Below are positions 15,886 through 17,308 of a DNA stretch of 17,308 nucleotides, one piece after another; position 1 is the first letter of the stretch; each line of letters begins with the position of its first letter. The notes under the pieces are model-generated. The model had not been told where the DNA came from and did no database searches. It worked only from the letters and a program-made list of their open reading frames with translations. The position numbers and the translations under genes are program-made. Source of the DNA: DAIDKA01 sp035506335 (GTDB lineage Bacteria > Pseudomonadota > Gammaproteobacteria > Steroidobacterales > Steroidobacteraceae); NCBI GenBank assembly GCA_035506335.1, contig DATJPN010000069.1, positions 1-17,308 on the forward strand, given 5' to 3'.

Positions 15886-15961
15886 GCCGGCTTAGCACAG
15901 TTGGTAGTGCACCTGATTTGTAATCAGGGGGTCATAGGTTCGAGTCCTATAGCCGGCACCA
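15886..15961 (+). tRNA. tRNA-Thr (anticodon TGT)
   Basis: This is a full 76-base cloverleaf. The acceptor stem GCCGGCT pairs with AGCCGGC, and the anticodon stem CCTGA/TCAGG closes the loop TTTGTAA with anticodon TGT (reads ACA). The T arm is ATAGG-TTCGAGT-CCTAT, the discriminator base is A, and the CCA end is encoded (15959-15961). In E. coli the matching gene thrU lies just after birA and coaA and heads a thrU-tyrU-glyT-thrT-tufB string. Here birA-coaX are on the same side, but no second tRNA or tuf follows within the window. An integrase relic begins directly downstream instead. Confidence 0.97.
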
Positions 15962-16057
15962 ATTTTCCGCTGATATTCCAGGCATTTAGGGTGTCGCGGG
16001 GTGCTGCTTCCGAAGCGGCATTCGCCGACCGTGCCCACCTTGTGCCCAAACCCCGAC

Positions 16058-16299
16058 CCGTTCGGTGTCGGGCGCCAGATGGCTTGCCGGGTCGCGGCCT
16101 CGGCTGGCGTCAGGCATCGAATGCGCCGCGTCCACTCCCAGTCTCGGTGGCATCGCGTAAGCATGTTCCGTACTAATCACAAGGTCCGGTTAACAGTAGC
16201 GTTGCTGACTCCTTCTGCCAACTTCGCTTCGGTAATTGCGATTAGGCGTCGAAGGTTCGAGGTCATCTCGCGCAACGTCACACTGAGCCCACCGCTGCG
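16058..16299 (-). pseudogene. Degraded tyrosine recombinase (phage-type integrase) relic
   Basis: In one minus-strand frame the sequence reads GGLSVTLREM, then AKLAEGVSNATVNRTL (16227-16180), an in-frame TGA (16179-16177), then LVRNMLTRCHRDWEW (16176-16132) and RRIRCLTPAEA (16128-16096). This is the core-binding (SAM-like) domain and the following linker of integrases such as those reading 'LAEGVSNATVNRxLALLRxxLxRCxxxWEW', joined to the start of the catalytic domain. About a dozen residues between WEW and RRIR are missing. The catalytic Arg, His and Tyr region is missing too. Another frame shows SHLAPDTER (16084-16058), resembling the segment just after the catalytic Tyr in RYAHLAP-type enzymes, so the middle was probably deleted. 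The N-terminus is not recognisable. It points toward the tRNA 3' end, as expected for an island integrated there. The family call rests on motif recognition only. Confidence 0.72.
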
Positions 16300-16432
16300 C
16301 GGTGCGGCTTCTCTTCGGGCTCAATGCGGTATCGGGCCAGGCGCGTGGGTTGAGCGCAAGGTCTTCGCAGGCGCAAGTCCTGCAGGAGTGAAAGCGGGCG
16401 ACAATCCCCGCCCAAGCAGCGAGAGGATAGCT

Positions 16433-16832
16433 ATGCTGTTATTGCTGGGATTGACCGCCCTTGACCTGGTAGGCCCCCTGGTCTCATTCAGCATGATGAT
16501 GGGCGCCGAGGTCACTATCGGGCGACCCCTCATTGGCACCTGCGCGACACGGATCTGCCGTTGCTCGGAGCGGCTCCAGGAAAGCCCATTACGTTAAGGA
16601 CCGCAATCGTATTACGGGCGCCGGAGTCACCTCCGGAATCGACCTCGGTTTGCGGATTGCAGCGGAGCTGCGCGGCGAGGCCACTGCGAGAATGATCGAA
16701 CTGATGGGTGAGTATGATCCTCGGCCCCCGTATCACTCCGGATCACCAGAGACGGCTGAACCGCGAACGCTCGCAGATGTCAGGAAGATCGGCGCCGCCT
16801 TTGTCGCAGGATGTGAAGCCGCGGCAGCGAAA
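16433..16832 (+). pseudogene. DJ-1/PfpI (isonitrile hydratase-like) family pseudogene
   Basis: Three pieces of one DJ-1/PfpI protein lie in order but in different frames. From the ATG at 16433, with GAGAGGA just upstream, the first piece reads LLLLGLTALDLVGPLVSF and then GAEVTIG, the usual N-terminus. Around 16541-16580 a different frame reads TDLPLLGAAPG after a TGC Cys codon, matching the nucleophile elbow normally written CTGSLLLGAAGLL. From about 16590 a third frame reads YVKDRNRITGAGVTSGIDLG, then AAELRGEATARMIELMGEYDPRPPY, the conserved C-terminal helices. The stretches between them, about 60 and 30 residues in intact relatives, are missing. The last frame stays open to a stop at 16952. 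The start codon and ribosome site survive, but no functional enzyme can be made. Confidence 0.78.
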
Positions 16833-16860
16833 ACTCCTTCCGGGCTTGAGAGGCCATCGA

Positions 16861-17307
16861 TCACACACAGTAGAACACGGCCCTCAGACCCAGATCCGCA
16901 TGTTGCTGACATTGTGACTGAAACAGACATGCGCCTTCGTCTATGGGTGTGAGATCGATCGCCACGTACGCATGGGGGGGAACCACCACCGTATCCTTGA
17001 AAATCCCGCCCGTTGCCGTGCCGTTGACGTCGATCAGCTCAAAGCGAGGGCGGTGCAGGTGGACGGACTGGACGGTGCCGCTTTGATTTCGCAGGAACAG
17101 CCGGTGGCGTTTCCCCCGTCGCAGCTCAATATGCTCTCCGGCGAGTTTCGTACCGGCGTTGATCGCCCATCGATCAAAGAGACCTGGCGCACCAGGGATC
17201 CTGGAGAACGACAGTTCATGGGTGATATCCGGTGGAAGATTGCCATCGGCCCACTGTCCGAACGCCGTATAGTTCCACTGGGCCGAAGATGCGGGCGCCT
17301 GCCACTG
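16861..17307 (-). CDS. Multicopper oxidase-like protein, C-terminal part, copper ligands replaced (runs off right edge)
   Basis: This minus-strand frame has no start codon in the window but is open for 148 codons from the right edge to a TGA at 16861-16863. It reads as the third cupredoxin domain of a multicopper oxidase: FDRWAINAGTKLAGEHIELR, then GKRHRLFLRNQSG, QSVHLHRPRFELIDVNG, GIFKDTVVVPPHAYVAIDL and FQSQCQQHADLGLRAVFYCV. Intact oxidases have HPxHLH and HCHxxxHxxxG. Here the first His of HPxHLH is Gln (17070-17068), and HCH is Gln-Ser-Gln within FQSQCQQH (16923-16900). The type 1 Cys and at least three His ligands are therefore lost, so copper oxidase activity is unlikely. It may be a decaying gene, as its neighbours are, or a copper-free homologue. 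The 5' part lies outside the window. Confidence 0.78.
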   Translation of the reverse strand, partial: QWQAPASSAQWNYTAFGQWADGNLPPDITHELSFSRIPGAPGLFDRWAINAGTKLAGEHIELRRGKRHRLFLRNQSGTVQSVHLHRPRFELIDVNGTATGGIFKDTVVVPPHAYVAIDLTPIDEGACLFQSQCQQHADLGLRAVFYCV

Positions 17308-17308
17308 C

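Noticed and set aside
15892..16164. Minus-strand frame covering the tRNA and ending in RTRTYDPLITNQ
   Set aside because: The C-terminal part is simply the antisense of tRNA-Thr, a well-known spurious protein. Only the part beyond about 16058 has integrase similarity, and that is reported as a relic.
16391..16414. Possible hairpin GGGCG/CGCCC before the DJ-1 pseudogene
   Set aside because: The stem is five bases with an unpaired loop and no T run, and could easily be chance. The 110 bases between the integrase relic and the DJ-1 start otherwise show nothing I can name.
16001..16432. Plus-strand open frame upstream of the DJ-1 start
   Set aside because: No family resemblance was found. It is antisense to the integrase relic, and only the part from the ATG at 16433 matches a protein family.
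1..17308. CRISPR array, insertion sequence, toxin-antitoxin or defence system
   Set aside because: No regularly spaced repeats, transposase motifs, terminal inverted repeats or known defence domains were seen on either strand.

Overview
The window is a high-GC stretch of chromosome, most likely from a gammaproteobacterium (Xanthomonadales, Nevskiales or Steroidobacter-like). This rests on codon use, on a large plug-type TonB-dependent receptor, and on the order birA - pantothenate kinase - tRNA-Thr(TGT). That order recalls the E. coli birA-coaA-thrU-tyrU-glyT-thrT-tufB neighbourhood. The species cannot be fixed from the sequence alone.

Layout, left to right. (1) Bases 1-1732, plus strand: the tail of a DUF1326 protein overlapping a DUF2182 membrane protein, then a TetR-family regulator. 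(2) Bases 1729-6437, minus strand: an orphan ligase-associated DNA exonuclease (MBL/beta-CASP type), then a tight cluster of a diheme cytochrome c, a PQQ-dependent dehydrogenase and a sugar-phosphate isomerase/epimerase-like TIM barrel. This looks like a periplasmic oxidation module whose electrons leave through the cytochrome. (3) Bases 6469-11557, plus strand: a compact run of a CtlX-type amidinotransferase-fold hydrolase, PlsY, BirA, CoaX, a SPOR-domain protein and a two-TM/RCK potassium channel. Several junctions are stop/start overlaps of the GTGA type. (4) Bases 11684-15843: a TonB-dependent receptor directly followed by a Tat-exported MBL-fold hydrolase, probably an uptake-and-hydrolysis pair. 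(5) Bases 15886-15961: tRNA-Thr(TGT) with encoded CCA and a clear -10 box.

The part that ORF calling misses is the last 1.3 kb. Immediately 3' of the tRNA lies a degraded tyrosine-recombinase (integrase) relic on the minus strand, broken by an in-frame TGA and large deletions. After it comes a DJ-1/PfpI-family pseudogene on the plus strand, with at least two internal deletions and frame changes. At the right edge, on the minus strand, is the C-terminal part of a multicopper-oxidase-like protein. It has no start codon inside the window, its frame is intact, and the HCH copper motif reads Gln-Ser-Gln. Together these mark the decayed left end of a genomic island inserted at a tRNA-Thr gene.

I found no CRISPR array, intact insertion sequence or defence system. 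The most novel-looking items are the copper-ligand-less oxidase, the island relic at the tRNA, and the cytochrome/PQQ/isomerase module.
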